A DNA stretch of 64,000 nt from Odobenus rosmarus divergens (Eukaryota > Chordata > Mammalia > Carnivora > Odobenidae). This document shows positions 12,101 through 23,080 of the stretch, piece after piece. Made by a program: the position numbers and the translations under genes. The stretch is from contig NW_004451657.1 of NCBI RefSeq assembly GCF_000321225.1, positions 317,980 to 381,979 on the forward strand. The letters run 5' to 3'. Positions within the stretch are counted from its first letter, which is position 1. Each line of letters begins with the position of its first letter. The notes beneath the pieces are model-generated. The model was given only the letters and a program-made list of their open reading frames with translations, was not told where the DNA came from and made no database searches.

Positions 12101-12789
12101 GCTGCCCTCAGAGCTGGCGTGCGGGCCAGTGGCAGCCCTCGGAATCCAGGCGTCTGGCCACCGCAGCCAACAGGTGACAGTCCAGCGTGGGACCCTGGGC
12201 CGGGCCAGGCCATCACCCGAGTGCCCTCCCTCGAGCTGCAGCTCAGAACTGAGACCAGGCCACGGGAAGGGGACAGTGGGCAACAGGTCAGAGACCCAGA
12301 GCTGTTCTCCTGTGGAAAGACAGGCCCCCTACATCAGGCCCCAGGGAGCCCACTGGAGACCTAGGGACGCCAGTCAGTCCAGGGGGCTGCTGGGGCCCAG
12401 CCCGTGGAGTGCCCGTGTTAGGGGCTTTAGAAGGCCCGTGCTGGAGGACAGAGCTGGGGACCAGGACCAGATGACGTCAGCGTTGCCACCGAGGTTGAGG
12501 GGCAAGAGGGGCCACCCTGCGGCCCAGTGCCAGAGTCCCGAGGCTGATGGGCAGGGGGCTGCAGGGGGCTCGTTGGCTAACTCTTGCAATAACGAGTGGA
12601 CATTCAGGGACACATCCTCATGCAGCCCGGGAGGTGACGACCCCCCTGGGGAGTTTCTGCACACATCTCTTGCTTTCCAGAAAAGCGGGTATGTTTTCTC
12701 AAAGGCTCCACCCGGGTCTCTGTGGTGGACGGTGGATGGGAAACCCCGGCCCCCGGGGCCACCCCCAAGGGTGTACGCGACCCAGCTCT

Positions 12790-13235
12790 TGTCCATCCTC
12801 AGATGCCCTGAGGGTGGTTTGACTCCAGCCCTTCTCCTCTACCTTCACCGCCCACATCACCCTTGTCTCTGGCCCCGAGGGACGGCTGCAACAGCCTGCT
12901 CACTGGTCCCCCTGCTGCTGACCCCCAAGCCCATTACCCCCCATGCTGGACTCTCTCACAGCACCCACCCCAGGGACGCCCAAGAGCACTTATTCACCCT
13001 GAGACTTAACCTCTGCCCTCAACACCGAGCTATGGCCACATCCGTTGGCCCTCAACATCAGCTATGGCCGCTTCCTTTCCTGAGGCTTTTGCCATGGCTG
13101 TTCCCTATGCCCCAGTGCCCTTCCGCCCTCTGTGGGCAAATTTCTACTGGTTTCTTGAGACTTGAGGGCACCTCCTCCAGGAGGCCACCCCCAAACCCCT
13201 CCCCTGATGGGCCCCCAGCCACTCCCCTCCTGCCC
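12790..13235 (+). mobile_element. L2 (LINE2) 3' fragment
   Basis: The decayed L2 motif series is visible: CACCGCCCACATCACCCTTG, GGCTTTTGCCATGGCTGTTC, and CTCCTCCAGGAGGCCACCCC near the right end. This explains why a long open frame crosses here. Confidence 0.65.
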
Positions 13236-13593
13236 AGGGCTTCCCTCTGAGCTTTGCTTAGTCTGTGCCCCGCAAACCACAGGGTCCTGCCACATAGGCA
13301 CCGGGTCCCATCTCTGCTGTGTCCCTGGTGCCCTGTGCTCTTGGGGGTCCCAAGACTGGAATCTGCAGATCCCAGGCTCATACCTGCACAGACAGGAAGC
13401 ACGTTAGGGGCAGACTGTGCCACGCGCCCTGCAGAGGGGGATGCTCAGACCTCGGGGGTCACCAGCTGGGATGAACTCTGACCTCCCGACCCAGGACAGC
13501 AACCCATCAGGCCTGTCTGGCTCAGCAGACAAGGGCGGAGTCGGGGGGACCCGCCTGTGGCCCTGCCAGATGCCCCCCTCACTCGCACAGCGG

Positions 13594-13608
13594 GTGCCCC
13601 CTGGTGTC
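13594..13608 (-). promoter_or_regulatory. CTCF-like motif 1
   Basis: On the minus strand it reads ACACCAGGGGGCAC, close to the CTCF core CCACCAGGGGGCGC. Confidence 0.45.
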
Positions 13609-15041
13609 AGGTGCTGTGCCAGGCTGGGCCACGGGGAAGGCCCCCACCTGCCAGGAGCCCACAGCAAATGCACAGGTAGGCCATGCTGATGAGCCCAGAT
13701 GCCCTTGGCCACAAGCTTTATTAGAAGGTGATTCCTGCTTCTGCTCCCTCCTCGTCACCGACTGTGCCCGGCCCTGGGACTCAGGGGACAGTGCTGAGAT
13801 GCCAGCAAGAGAAGGGGGGCTCTCCCCTTCCCCCAGGGCGAGCAGCTGTGGCACCCCCTCCTTCGTCTGGCCTCACCCTGTGACCTCCGCCCTGCACCGG
13901 GCTGCCCTATTCGGTGGTCACTCCCAGAGCCTGCAGAGGAGAGGGGCCACGTGTTGGCCAGAGACCCACCCGGGGTGCTCACAAAACCCACAGCAGCCCT
14001 CCTCGGGGGCAGACTCAGGAGCCCGGGGCCAGGGCGCAGCTGTGGTTTCCAACACCCACACTGGACGGCGAGTCTGAGATCCCCATGGGGCCAAGGCCTC
14101 CCCTCCCTAGGCCCAGAGCAGCTGCTGCGGAGCTCAGACTGGGGTCAGGAACGTGGTGGGGCAGCCCCAGGCTCTGGGCGGTCAGGGGCTGGTGACTGGC
14201 CTCACCGTAAAAAATGGGGTCAGAGGCCTTTCTCTCTCCACCTGCTTTACTTGGGCCTAAAAGGCAAAGGCATGCCCCGAGCCCAGGTATCGTGGGCAGG
14301 TGCTCGGGCCAGCACCCCTGGGGTCCAAATTTTAGCTCTGCCCTTAACGTGCCCCCCACCTTCATGCAGGCTTTTCCATCAATAAAAGGGGGGTAACGAG
14401 GAACCCCAACTCCTGGTGAGCATGGTATGGGATTCTTGGTAAAACGGGGCAGTGTGGGGCCCGGAAAACTCCAAGAGGTATTTCTTGATTCTAATCGTTG
14501 CCCTGGCCTGAAGCCCCGGCTTGGTCGGAGACAGGATGCCCCAACTAGGGCAGTGGAAGGGAAGAGTGGATGAGGAATGATTCTCAGGGAAGGGTCCTGC
14601 TGGAGCCCCCCCCCCCGCCACCTCCAGGCCAGGGGGGCAGAGAAAATGGGAAGGCAGCTGCCCCCAGTCCCCTACCCCAGCTTCTGATCCACCAAGGGGA
14701 AGGCCGAGTGAGGTCACTAAAGTCACTGGCAACCCACAAAATTGGGCAGAAGAGGGAGCCCCTCCCCACCTGCAAGGAGGAGGGTCTCTCTCATCTCAGA
14801 GCACCAGGTCCCAGCTCCCTGCAAACCACGCCAGGACAGAATGGCCCACTGCTTACATTCCAGAAGGTTCCCTTAACAGAGAAAAGCCCCGGCCCCCGGA
14901 CTGTGTCTAGACAGGTTGCTTCACCTCTGCTCGCCTCATTTTCTTCATCTGCATGGGGGGGGGGGACTTCAGTCACCGCTCTTGTCCCCAGGGCTCTTTG
15001 CACTGGGCACAGCTGAGGGACTGTGGAGCTCCGGGCTCTAC

Positions 15042-15058
15042 ACGCCCCCTGCTGGCCA
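15042..15058 (-). promoter_or_regulatory. CTCF-like motif 2 (strong)
   Basis: On the minus strand it reads TGGCCAGCAGGGGGCGT, a near-perfect match to the CTCF consensus. Confidence 0.6.
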
Positions 15059-15678
15059 AGAGAGGTATCCAATAATCGTGTCCAGGCTGACTGGCTCAAA
15101 AAGTAAGCACGTAACCTGAAGCCAATCCGACCCTCCAAGAGACCTTCCCAAAGACACCGGGAGGGTTGTGGGCGGTGAGGTCAATGCCAGGGGAACTATT
15201 TAGGAGCGTCGTCATCCCCAGCAGTGACGGGAGCTGCAGGACAGGATGAGGCTAGTGTGTAAGGAGAAGTAGGAAAGCACAGAGATGGGAACAGAGAAAG
15301 CGATCGTCCCAGGGTACACCTGAGCCCTGGGGTAGCCTTGCCTATACCTGCCCAGAACAAGCTTAGGCTTGTCTGACTTTCTGCAACTGGAAGATGCCTG
15401 GTTGACACAAATCTCTTTGTCCTAGGCAGAACAGATCAAGGAGAGCTTCCTGGAGGAGGTGTTCAGGATGAAGTGGAAGGAGGTGGCCCACCCCTATGCC
15501 TTCTGGAACATTAATAGCCACTGACTAGACACTCCTGAGACCCCTAAGGAGCAGCTCAGGATGGGCTGGGCCCCAGGCACACCCCCAAGGGCACCCCATC
15601 CAACAGGGAAGGCAAGCGGAAGCAAGGAGAAAACGTGATAAATGCCAAGACATAGATAGAAGATTCAGGAGGTTGCGC

Positions 15679-15692
15679 GGGGGGGGGGGGGG
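15679..15692 (+). repeat. Poly(G) run (14 G)
   Basis: Fourteen consecutive G follow GGTTGCGC. Such runs are prone to length error and quadruplex formation. Confidence 0.85.
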
Positions 15693-16003
15693 AGCAAGAT
15701 GGAGAGGGCCCTGAGGGCTTCCTGGAAGAGAAAGCCTTCAGTTGAGTCAGTAATCTGAGGTGACCCCAGGAGTGAACTAGGTGCAGTGCAGCCAGGATTT
15801 CAGGGTACGGGAGCAGAGCTGGTTGTGAAGGGGAGCCACTAAGGGGAGTGGCAGGACCCCCAGGGATGGGGGTGGCTGCCAAGTAAAGTGCATGGCAGGA
15901 AGTGGCATGAGAGGCACTGGGAACAGAGCTGAGCTCCAGGCTGGGCACCAACCAGGACAAGCTTGGCGGCTCGTCTCTTGGGAGCCAAGCATGGTCTGTT
16001 CAC

Positions 16004-16020
16004 GAGTGCCCCCTGGTGGT
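16004..16020 (-). promoter_or_regulatory. CTCF-like motif 3 (strong)
   Basis: On the minus strand it reads ACCACCAGGGGGCACTC, a near-perfect match to the CTCF consensus. Confidence 0.6.
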
Positions 16021-17155
16021 GACATGGAGGAAGGGCGTGCAGCAGTCACGGCCAGTGGAGAACTCCCCCCAGTAGTGTTGGAATCCCCTTTAGCCAGCAA
16101 TAAGTCTCTCTCCTGAGATTCTAATGGACCCCCCACCCCAAGAGCCACTGCTGATGCTCACTGGGGAGCCCCCAATGTGTCAGGGTCTGCAGCTCAGGGG
16201 TATCTGAGAAGCCCTGTCCTGACTGGGGGTGTCTGGGGTCAGCCTGAGTGCAGGCACCTGGAGGGAATACCGTGTGTCCCTTCTGACCCTCTGTGTCAGC
16301 CTGGTCTCAAGGCAGGGCCTCCACCCTGGTTTTCTAAATGTTATTGGACAGACCTCCTGTGATCAGCATGCTGGTGTCTGATGGAGAGCATTGCCCTGCT
16401 CAGAGACCCCTGTGGGCCAGGGGAGCCCCAGGATGTCAGCAGCAGCTCTAGGGGATCCCTACCCCCAGACACGGTGGCCCAGCCCCACGTGGGGCCAGCC
16501 TGTGTGCAGGTGGCTCCCTCCCGGCCCGGCCCTGTGGTTTCTGGGCCCTCCTCCCCACCCCCACCCTATGGTCACAGCGTAGGCCTTCCTGTCTGGACCT
16601 GCCCTGGGCTGAGCCAGCAATGGGGAATCGGGAGCTCACATCAGGCCATTTCCTGGGTGGGTGGGGCTGTGAGACGTGGCTGGACTTGGGGAACCCCTGC
16701 CAGCCCCAGAGGTGGGTGAGTTGGAATGTGCCCCCCCACCGCCGCTGCCCCAGCAGGCCTGACCTAGGGGAGCTGCCAGAAAGAGGCGGGGGCAGCTCTG
16801 ATGCGGGGTGGGGGTAGGGTGCATGCCACTGGCTGAAGCTCTCCGCCCCAGGGAGGTACAGCCCTCAGTCCCGACAACCCAGGGAAGTGGCCGTGTGGCT
16901 AGGGACCCAGAAGGACAGTTTCCACTAAGGACACCAGGGCTCAGGGTGGAGGCAGGTGTAGTCATGGACAGCGGCGTCCTATCCCGCCCCAGCGTGGGAG
17001 GGCTGAGGGCCCTGGGGGGGCCACGCAAGAAGCCGTGGGCCCCCCTCCGACACCGTCACTCAACAAGGCTCACGAACAGCACATTCGCACAATGCTAGGT
17101 CAGCAGCCCAGGCCCTGCCCAGCGAGGGGGCCTCGGTCCCAGGTCTGGGGGTTAC

Positions 17156-17247
17156 CTGTCGCTCCCGTTCCAGGCACATTCAAACTTGTCGAAAATGCAG
17201 TCGTTCTCATACAGGGAACAGAGCTTGCTCCGAAGGTAATCATGGAC
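17156..17247 (-). CDS. PPP2R2C: PPP2R2C coding exon (residues 321-350)
   Basis: This 92-base exon encodes [20 protein letters not shown] and [10 protein letters not shown], plus two bases of Ser351. It is the smallest exon in the window. The sequence [20 protein letters not shown] is shared by all B55 paralogues, while Ala in ECAWNGSD is gamma-like (alpha has ECCWNGSD, as I recall). The acceptor is CTCTCACTAG followed by GTCCATG and the donor is GACAG followed by GTAACC. Skipping this exon would shift the frame and destroy the last blade. Confidence 0.97.
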
Positions 17248-17464
17248 CTAGTGAGAGAAGGCGCAGGCTGAGCTGGGGCAGGGGGGGTCCTGGCCCCTGC
17301 AGCGAGAAGGGTCTCCCTGAGGAGTGAGGGGCTGTGCCCTCGGGGGAGTCCGGATGGCCGTCCCGACTCAGCCCTGCTTATTGAGAAGGGCCCACCGCCT
17401 GTCACGGCCGACCCCTGAGCTGTGGCCAGAGAGGGGACAGTCACAGTGACAAAGGGAACCACAC

Positions 17465-17660
17465 CGTAGGGACCAAATCCCGGCTCCGCCCCTCCCCCAG
17501 CTGTGTGATCCTGGACAAGTGACTTCACCTCTCTGAGCCTTGGTTTCTTCCTCCTTCGAGTGATAAGAGCACATACCTCATGGGCTGTTGTGGGATCAAC
17601 CCAAGGAGGCTGCCTGGTGTAGGGTCTTGCCCTCTGAGGATAGTAAGTCACCATGAGCAC
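17465..17660 (+). mobile_element. MIR SINE
   Basis: CAGCTGTGTGATCCTGGACA, CACCTCTCTGAGCCTTGGTT and ACATACCTCATGGGCTGTTG are the MIR core and 3' half. Confidence 0.85.
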
Positions 17661-17694
17661 AAATCATGGAGGAAAGGGGAAGGCGAACGCACAC

Positions 17695-17820
17695 GTTCCT
17701 CTCGAACATGATCTCAGTAGGCATCACTTGTCCTGTTTTGTGGATGAGGCACTGACCCTCAGAGAGGGTGAGTAACTGGCCCAAAGTCACACAGCTTATA
17801 AGTGGAAGACCAGGACCCTT
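17695..17820 (-). mobile_element. MIR SINE
   Basis: TTTTGTGGATGAGGCACTGA, GGGTGAGTAACTGGCCCAAA and GTCACACAGCTTATAAGTGG are reverse MIR. Confidence 0.85.
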
Positions 17821-18884
17821 TTCCAGAGTCACCTGATACCATGGGAGAGATGGCGATGCCCCTGGGGCCGCGTCCACCTCCCAGCAGCCTGATCCCCAAG
17901 CTCTACACCCAGAGGGCCTCGTGGGGGCTGGCTCCCCGCAGAGGATGTGGTCCTGCCCCCTGGGTGGGGCAAGGGGAGGGGACAGCGGTAACCCAACCCC
18001 GAACGCCTGTGTGACCCAGAGAGTCACTTAACCTCTGTGAGCCTTAGGTTTCCCACCTAGAAGGGGGGTCATGAGACCCCCCCCCCCAAGCAGACAAGTG
18101 CGGAGCAAGGCACCGATAGGTATTTCGGACCCTGATTAACTCTGGAGGGACAGACAGAAATACAGTTCAACTCCTATTGGGCAGCGACTCAGGCCACAAG
18201 CCAAGGGTCAAGGGCAGGGAGGGGAGGGGGGGAGGGGAGAGGAAAGAAAAAGGTCATCTTTTTCTGTCTGGGAATCTCTTACTCATCTTTAAAAGGAGGG
18301 GTGCCCCACCGGCCGCCCCCATGGGTCCCCAGGCTGAACCGTCTCGTCCCCTCCGGAGTGTCAGGGGCATCTGTGGCTCCTGCCCCGACTTTCTGTGTTC
18401 AAGTGGACCCCCTCCCCTCCGAAGGTTCGCCCCGGTCTCACACAGTGACTTCCCCACCTGCCCGCCCCCCCATGAAGGGGGCTCCACGGCCCTCCCCCCC
18501 AACCCCGCCTGCACTCCTGTGCGATCCTCTCCATGCTCTGATGACGAAGCACACAGGGGACCATCCAGCTGCCAAGGGGATGGGCAAGGGGCCCATCGAG
18601 GCTGCCCACTGCTGAGCCCCTGGTCACTCCAGCGTCCCCCAGCCTTCCCGGCACAAAGGCCACCAACAACAGCATCCCTCCCCACACCTCTTGTCAGTCC
18701 CACCCCACATGCAGCTGGTCCAGAATCCAAAGTGATCCAGAGCCCAGCTGCTTCTCACCACGTCCTGTGCAGCTTCCTCTCCAAGCACCAGTTCCCAGCT
18801 CGTGGCAAACGCCTCCTGACTGCTCTCCCGTGTCTGCCCATGCCCCCCAGCCCCAGTCTCCCTCCATGGGCAGCCAGGGAGACC

Positions 18885-19360
18885 CGTAAGAAACCAAGCT
18901 GGATCATGTCACACTGCTGCTCAAGACCCTCCAGGGCTCACAAACCCCCTGGGCTCTGCCCCCAATCACCTCTCTGACCTCAGACTCTTCTTCTCTCCCC
19001 ACTGCTCACGCTGCTCCAGCTAGCCCCCCACCATTCCTTGACCACGCTAACCATGTGCCTGCCTCAGGACCTTTGCACCCACTGTTCCCTCCTCCGGGAG
19101 CACCTTCCCCCCAGATGGCTGATGCCCTCACCCCCCTCAGGCTCCAGCACCCCTACTTTCTTTGCCTCAGCCCCTGGTTTGCTTTATTTGTCACACTTTT
19201 GGCAGCCTGTGATTATTTTGTCTATTTGCTTGGTTTCCGCCCATCTTTCCTGTTGGAACGGACGCCCCTCGAGGCAGGATCTGTCTTGTTCCTCACAGTT
19301 TGCCAGTGGGGTGCACAGGGCCTGGTACATCACAGGAGCTCGATGCACTTTTTAGAATGC
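18885..19360 (+). mobile_element. L2 (LINE2) 3' fragment
   Basis: This is a clear series of L2 landmarks: GATCATGTCACACTGCTGCT, CTCACGCTGCTCCAGCTAGC, GCCTCAGGACCTTTGCACCC, ACTGTTCCCTCCTCCGGGA, GAGGCAGGATCTGTCTTGTT and a degraded 'cctggtacat' end. Confidence 0.85.
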
Positions 19361-20285
19361 ATGAGTGGGGTTAGAGACTTGACTCATGGCCCTCCAGGAG
19401 CTGCAAGGCTCTGGGTCCGGGGGAGGGCACGCAGTGGGGAGAGGATGGGCCTGCATCCCCAGCCAGAGGCTAGGAGGAGAAGGGTGAGCCTTGCAATGGG
19501 CTGAGAAGGAGGCCGAGAAGCAGGAAGGGGAGGGCCCAGGGGGCTATGCGAGGGACCCAAGAGAGGAGGCTGGGGTGGGGGTGGGGGTCTTGTGCATCTC
19601 CAAGACCTAAAGGGAGGGAAGCAGAGGGTAGGGCTCCAGGACACCTGGAAACAGCCCAAACCTGGGCTGGAGTCACTGGGTCAGGGACTCCCGCCCTCCT
19701 CCCACGGTGAGCATGGCTGGGGGGCGGGGGGGGGGAGCACCTGCCTCCATGGGAGCCGGCACGGCCAGGGGAAAGGCGACACAGAACCCCGCAGGAGGAA
19801 TCATGCCAGGTGACATTACAGCCACAGGCTGCCTCTGATGGGACACTGGCCTGCTTGTGAGTCCCCAAGAAAAATGGGCAACAGATGTGGGAGGGTACTA
19901 TTTCTTTCACACAGGTGCCCGCCTTGGGGAGCCTCCCCCACCTCAGTGAGCCCCTGGCCCGAGGCCACACCATGCCGACGCTCACTGTGTGCCTGTCATC
20001 CAGGACCCTGGAGGGTGAGGCTGCGACTCCCACTTCTCCCTGAGCCCAGGGTCTAGCCAGGCACAGAACACACCTGCCGAATATGTGTGACGACTCAGAT
20101 GAGTGGGGACAAATGGTGCCTGGCTTCACTGACGGCCACAGACAAACTCTCGGGGGCTCGTGTTCAACCCCTCCAGGTCTGCACTGCTGTGTGCACTCCT
20201 CTCCCTGTGCGGTCTCAGCAGCCTCACTGATGCACTCGTCCGAGCACAGGCACAAGCCGGTCTCCTGCTCCCTCTCCTGTAGGGT

Positions 20286-20302
20286 GAGCGCCCTCTGATG
20301 GC
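20286..20302 (-). promoter_or_regulatory. CTCF-like motif 4 (strong)
   Basis: On the minus strand it reads GCCATCAGAGGGCGCTC, a close match to the CTCF consensus. Confidence 0.55.
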
Positions 20303-22522
20303 AGATCAAGGAAGAGCGTGGGCTCCCCGGAAAGCCATCCCAGGTGTGCGGTTTGTCAGCTCTGCTCCCGCAGATACACCATTTAATTCCATTTTCTCCA
20401 AATAAACTGGAATCGACAGAACACTGGCCCCAATTCCCAGGGCAGCTGTGAGGCTTTAGAAGAGGAAAAGTGTGCCAAGAACTCAGCTCAAGGCAGCGCT
20501 TGCTGAGGGCTGGCTCACTCAACACCCATCGCCAACCCCTCTCCCCTACCTTCCTCGGAGAGGCTGTAAAACTACTCATTCCCCAGCCTGGTCACAGATG
20601 CATTCTGGCCAACAACTTGTAAGAAGTCTTCTGAGGAGTGTTCTGGGAAAGCTTCTGTGCTCCCAAGAAAACATCCAACAGACCCAACCAGCACGGACTT
20701 TCACATTTCCTCCTATTTCCTTCCTGGAATGTAGGCATAGTTCCTGGAGGTGGGGCAGCTATTTTGCCACCAGGAGGTGTCGCACATGAAAGCAGGGAAC
20801 CGATATACAAATGATGGCGGACTAGATCACAGGAGGAGCTGTTGGGACACCAAGGAGGTCCCAGAGCCACTCGCTGTTCCTGGATGCCCCCTTCCAGACT
20901 TCTTCTGAAGGGAGAGAAGTCCCTATGCATTCAGCACTGTGAGTCAGCCAACCACAACCCTGCTGAACACAATTCTAGAGCATAACAGCCAAAAATGTTA
21001 GTTACTGTGTTGGTTTTATAGAACTATTGTTATTTTAGAATCAATAGGCCAGCAGGCCAAAAGCCAAGCACCGGCTCTCAGCCTTATCTCCAGAACAGTC
21101 TCCTTCCACTTTATTGGGTCCTCATATGCTCTGAAGATCTCTGGAGGCTATGGACCCTCTCCCCGCAAAATGCCTGTATTAAACATAGCACCTAGTTTCA
21201 GGGTCTGTGGGCCTTTACTGACTCCAGGGCCTCGGAAGGCTGAGGGGCCCCGTGGATGTAGAGACAGTCATTCCCCGGCTGGCTCTAAGAGGGGCTGGTC
21301 ACTCCTGCACCTGAGCCGGGGCTGTGCCATGTCTGCCCCAATCCCCAGCCTCTGCCATCTCCTGAGGGTCAGAGCAGGGGCTGATGCCCCCTGGGGTGGA
21401 CAGTGTGAAGAGGGGCCTAGGTGACAACTGGGGGACTGGGCAGGACCTCTGGTAAACATGTGGCTAGCAATAGGGCTGCCACCAGGAGCCATGACGGCCC
21501 TTCCACAAGCCCTTCCCAGGAAGAGGTAGAAGCTCAGGGAAGGGTCTGAAGGGATCAGAAGTCCTTGTGGGCATATGGCCTCCAGACTGAGCTCCCGGCC
21601 TCTCCCCGCAGCTCTGCACCCTTCCCAGTGAGGCCCCCCTGCCTCCTGGGACACCCCTACTCCAGGCGCTGGCAGGGAGGGAGGACAGGGAAGGGGCTGG
21701 AGGGCCCCGAGGGCTCTGCATCCGTCACCGCCCAGCTGCGAGGGCAGGTCCCACTGGTCCTGCGTCTTGGCACCCAGGATCCCTTCCCGCCAAGTGGAGC
21801 GGATGGTGCCCACTTCGCGGGGACAGTAAGGAACAGAGGTGACAAAGGTAAGCGCGTGACCCCCTGTGGGCGCCCAATACTTGGTGACACTGTGAGGGTT
21901 TGCCCGGGGCTTCTGGTGAGGTCTTACTCTAACATCCCATGAATTTTGTTTTCCACCCCTAATAGAGCTGGGTGGATCACAACAGAAAACTGGTCGGTAA
22001 ATACCTTTCCAGGGAGGGGTCTCCTGCTTCAGCCCCAGTGCCTGGCTTCCAAGGCCGGTGCCTGAGGATCTAGAAACATAGCATCCCCCCGCCCCCGGCC
22101 TCCTGCACACGCTCGGGAGGGGTGCTCCCCGGGGGTAGGGCAGCTCTTCTCCTTCCTTAACCTGGGCTGCAGACCCCGGCTCCGAGGAGGGACCGCGTCC
22201 ACACCCTTAGTCACCTGAACCCTCGAGCTGGGCCGAGCCTGACGATGCTCATCCTTGTTCCCTTGGGCCCCGGGTCAGAGGCCAGCGAGCGGACAGCACC
22301 CACTGACCCCGCAAGGCAGGACTGAGCAAGTGCTTCTGCTCTCGGCCGAGCTGGGGGGCTGGAGACGGACTGCCTAATTTCCTGAGCCTGAGTGTCTTCA
22401 CCTCCAATACGGGAGTATGAAAGCCACCTCTGTGGCCACGGACGTCCCCTCCGGGGGGATTCTGGGCACAGGGAAAGGGGGCCGGGGGGTCTCCCACCCC
22501 GCGGAGGGGCTGCAGCACCTAC

Positions 22523-22692
22523 CTGGTAGGTCTCTATGGGCCTCGCCTCCATATTCAGGTCCCAGACTTTGACCGTGAGATAATCCCGGGTGAGCATGTA
22601 CCGGCCACTATGGCTGAACTTCACATCCGACACGGAGGAGATGATCTCCGAGAAGAAGGAGCGGTTACTGGGGTCCTCGGGCTCTTCGAACA
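22523..22692 (-). CDS. PPP2R2C: PPP2R2C coding exon (residues 264-320)
   Basis: This 170-base exon completes Leu264 and encodes [20 protein letters not shown] through [12 protein letters not shown]. The [19 protein letters not shown] segment is essentially invariant among B55 proteins, and '[20 protein letters not shown]' is a textbook WD repeat ending in VWD. The acceptor is TCCCCGCAG followed by TGTTCGAAG, and the donor is TACCAG followed by GTAGGT. The exon ends on a codon boundary, so the next exon begins in phase 0. No in-frame stop or indel is present. Confidence 0.97.
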
Positions 22693-22869
22693 CTGCGGGG
22701 ACAGAGAATGGACGGCCATCACTGGGCTGCTCGCCCCCACGGGCCAGAATAACAGACAGCTCTGTTTCCATCCTGGGCTCTCGCTGGATGGTCCTTCCTT
22801 CATTCTTTCATCAAACCTGTAACTAAACACCTGAATGGACCCTCCAAGGAGGGAAGGAGCAGCTTTTGG

Positions 22870-23080
22870 AACAACGTTTATTGAGCATTTACTCTCAGCC
22901 ACATTCTGTGTGGAGCCCTACCGAGCATTACCTCATCTAACCGCCCGATAAAAACATCTGGTCAGTACCACTATCATTCCCATTTCATAGCCGGGAAAAC
23001 TGAGGCATCAATGGCTAAAAACCATGCCCAAGACGCAGAGCTAGAAGAAAGTGGCGGATGGGGATTTGAAGCCAGAGCGG
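22870..23080 (-). mobile_element. MIR SINE
   Basis: GTTTATTGAGCATTTACTCT, TTCCCATTTCATAGCCGGGA and GGGATTTGAAGCCAGAGCGG give a near full-length reverse MIR. Confidence 0.85.

Larger units (their letters stand above)
9149..17155 (-). other. PPP2R2C: Intron between the residue 321-350 exon and the last exon
   Basis: This is 8.0 kb of GC-rich intronic DNA. It holds an L2 fragment (about 12790-13235), three CTCF-like motifs (13594, 15042, 16004), a TGACGTCA at 12472-12479 and a run of 14 G at 15679-15692. The long plus-strand ORFs at 9959-10897 and 12036-13250 have no recognisable protein similarity and are read as chance ORFs. Confidence 0.85.
17248..22522 (-). other. PPP2R2C: Intron between the residue 264-320 and 321-350 exons
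   Basis: This 5.3 kb intron contains MIR copies (17465-17820), a long L2 fragment (18885-19360), a G-rich run near 19715-19735 and a CTCF-like motif at 20286-20302. An open frame on the gene strand (20579-19470) has no recognisable domain and shows no codon or motif pattern suggesting a protein. Confidence 0.85.

Noticed and set aside
12036..13250. 404-residue plus-strand open frame
   Set aside because: It is rich in Pro, Arg and Gly, has no recognisable domain, and its second half overlaps a decayed L2. GC-rich DNA gives long chance ORFs.
19470..20579. 369-residue open frame on the gene strand in an intron
   Set aside because: No domain, no splice-linked partner and no family resemblance; it is an intronic chance ORF.
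21268..22110. 280-residue minus-strand open frame
   Set aside because: Intronic, with no protein similarity I can recognise and no plausible splice connection in phase.
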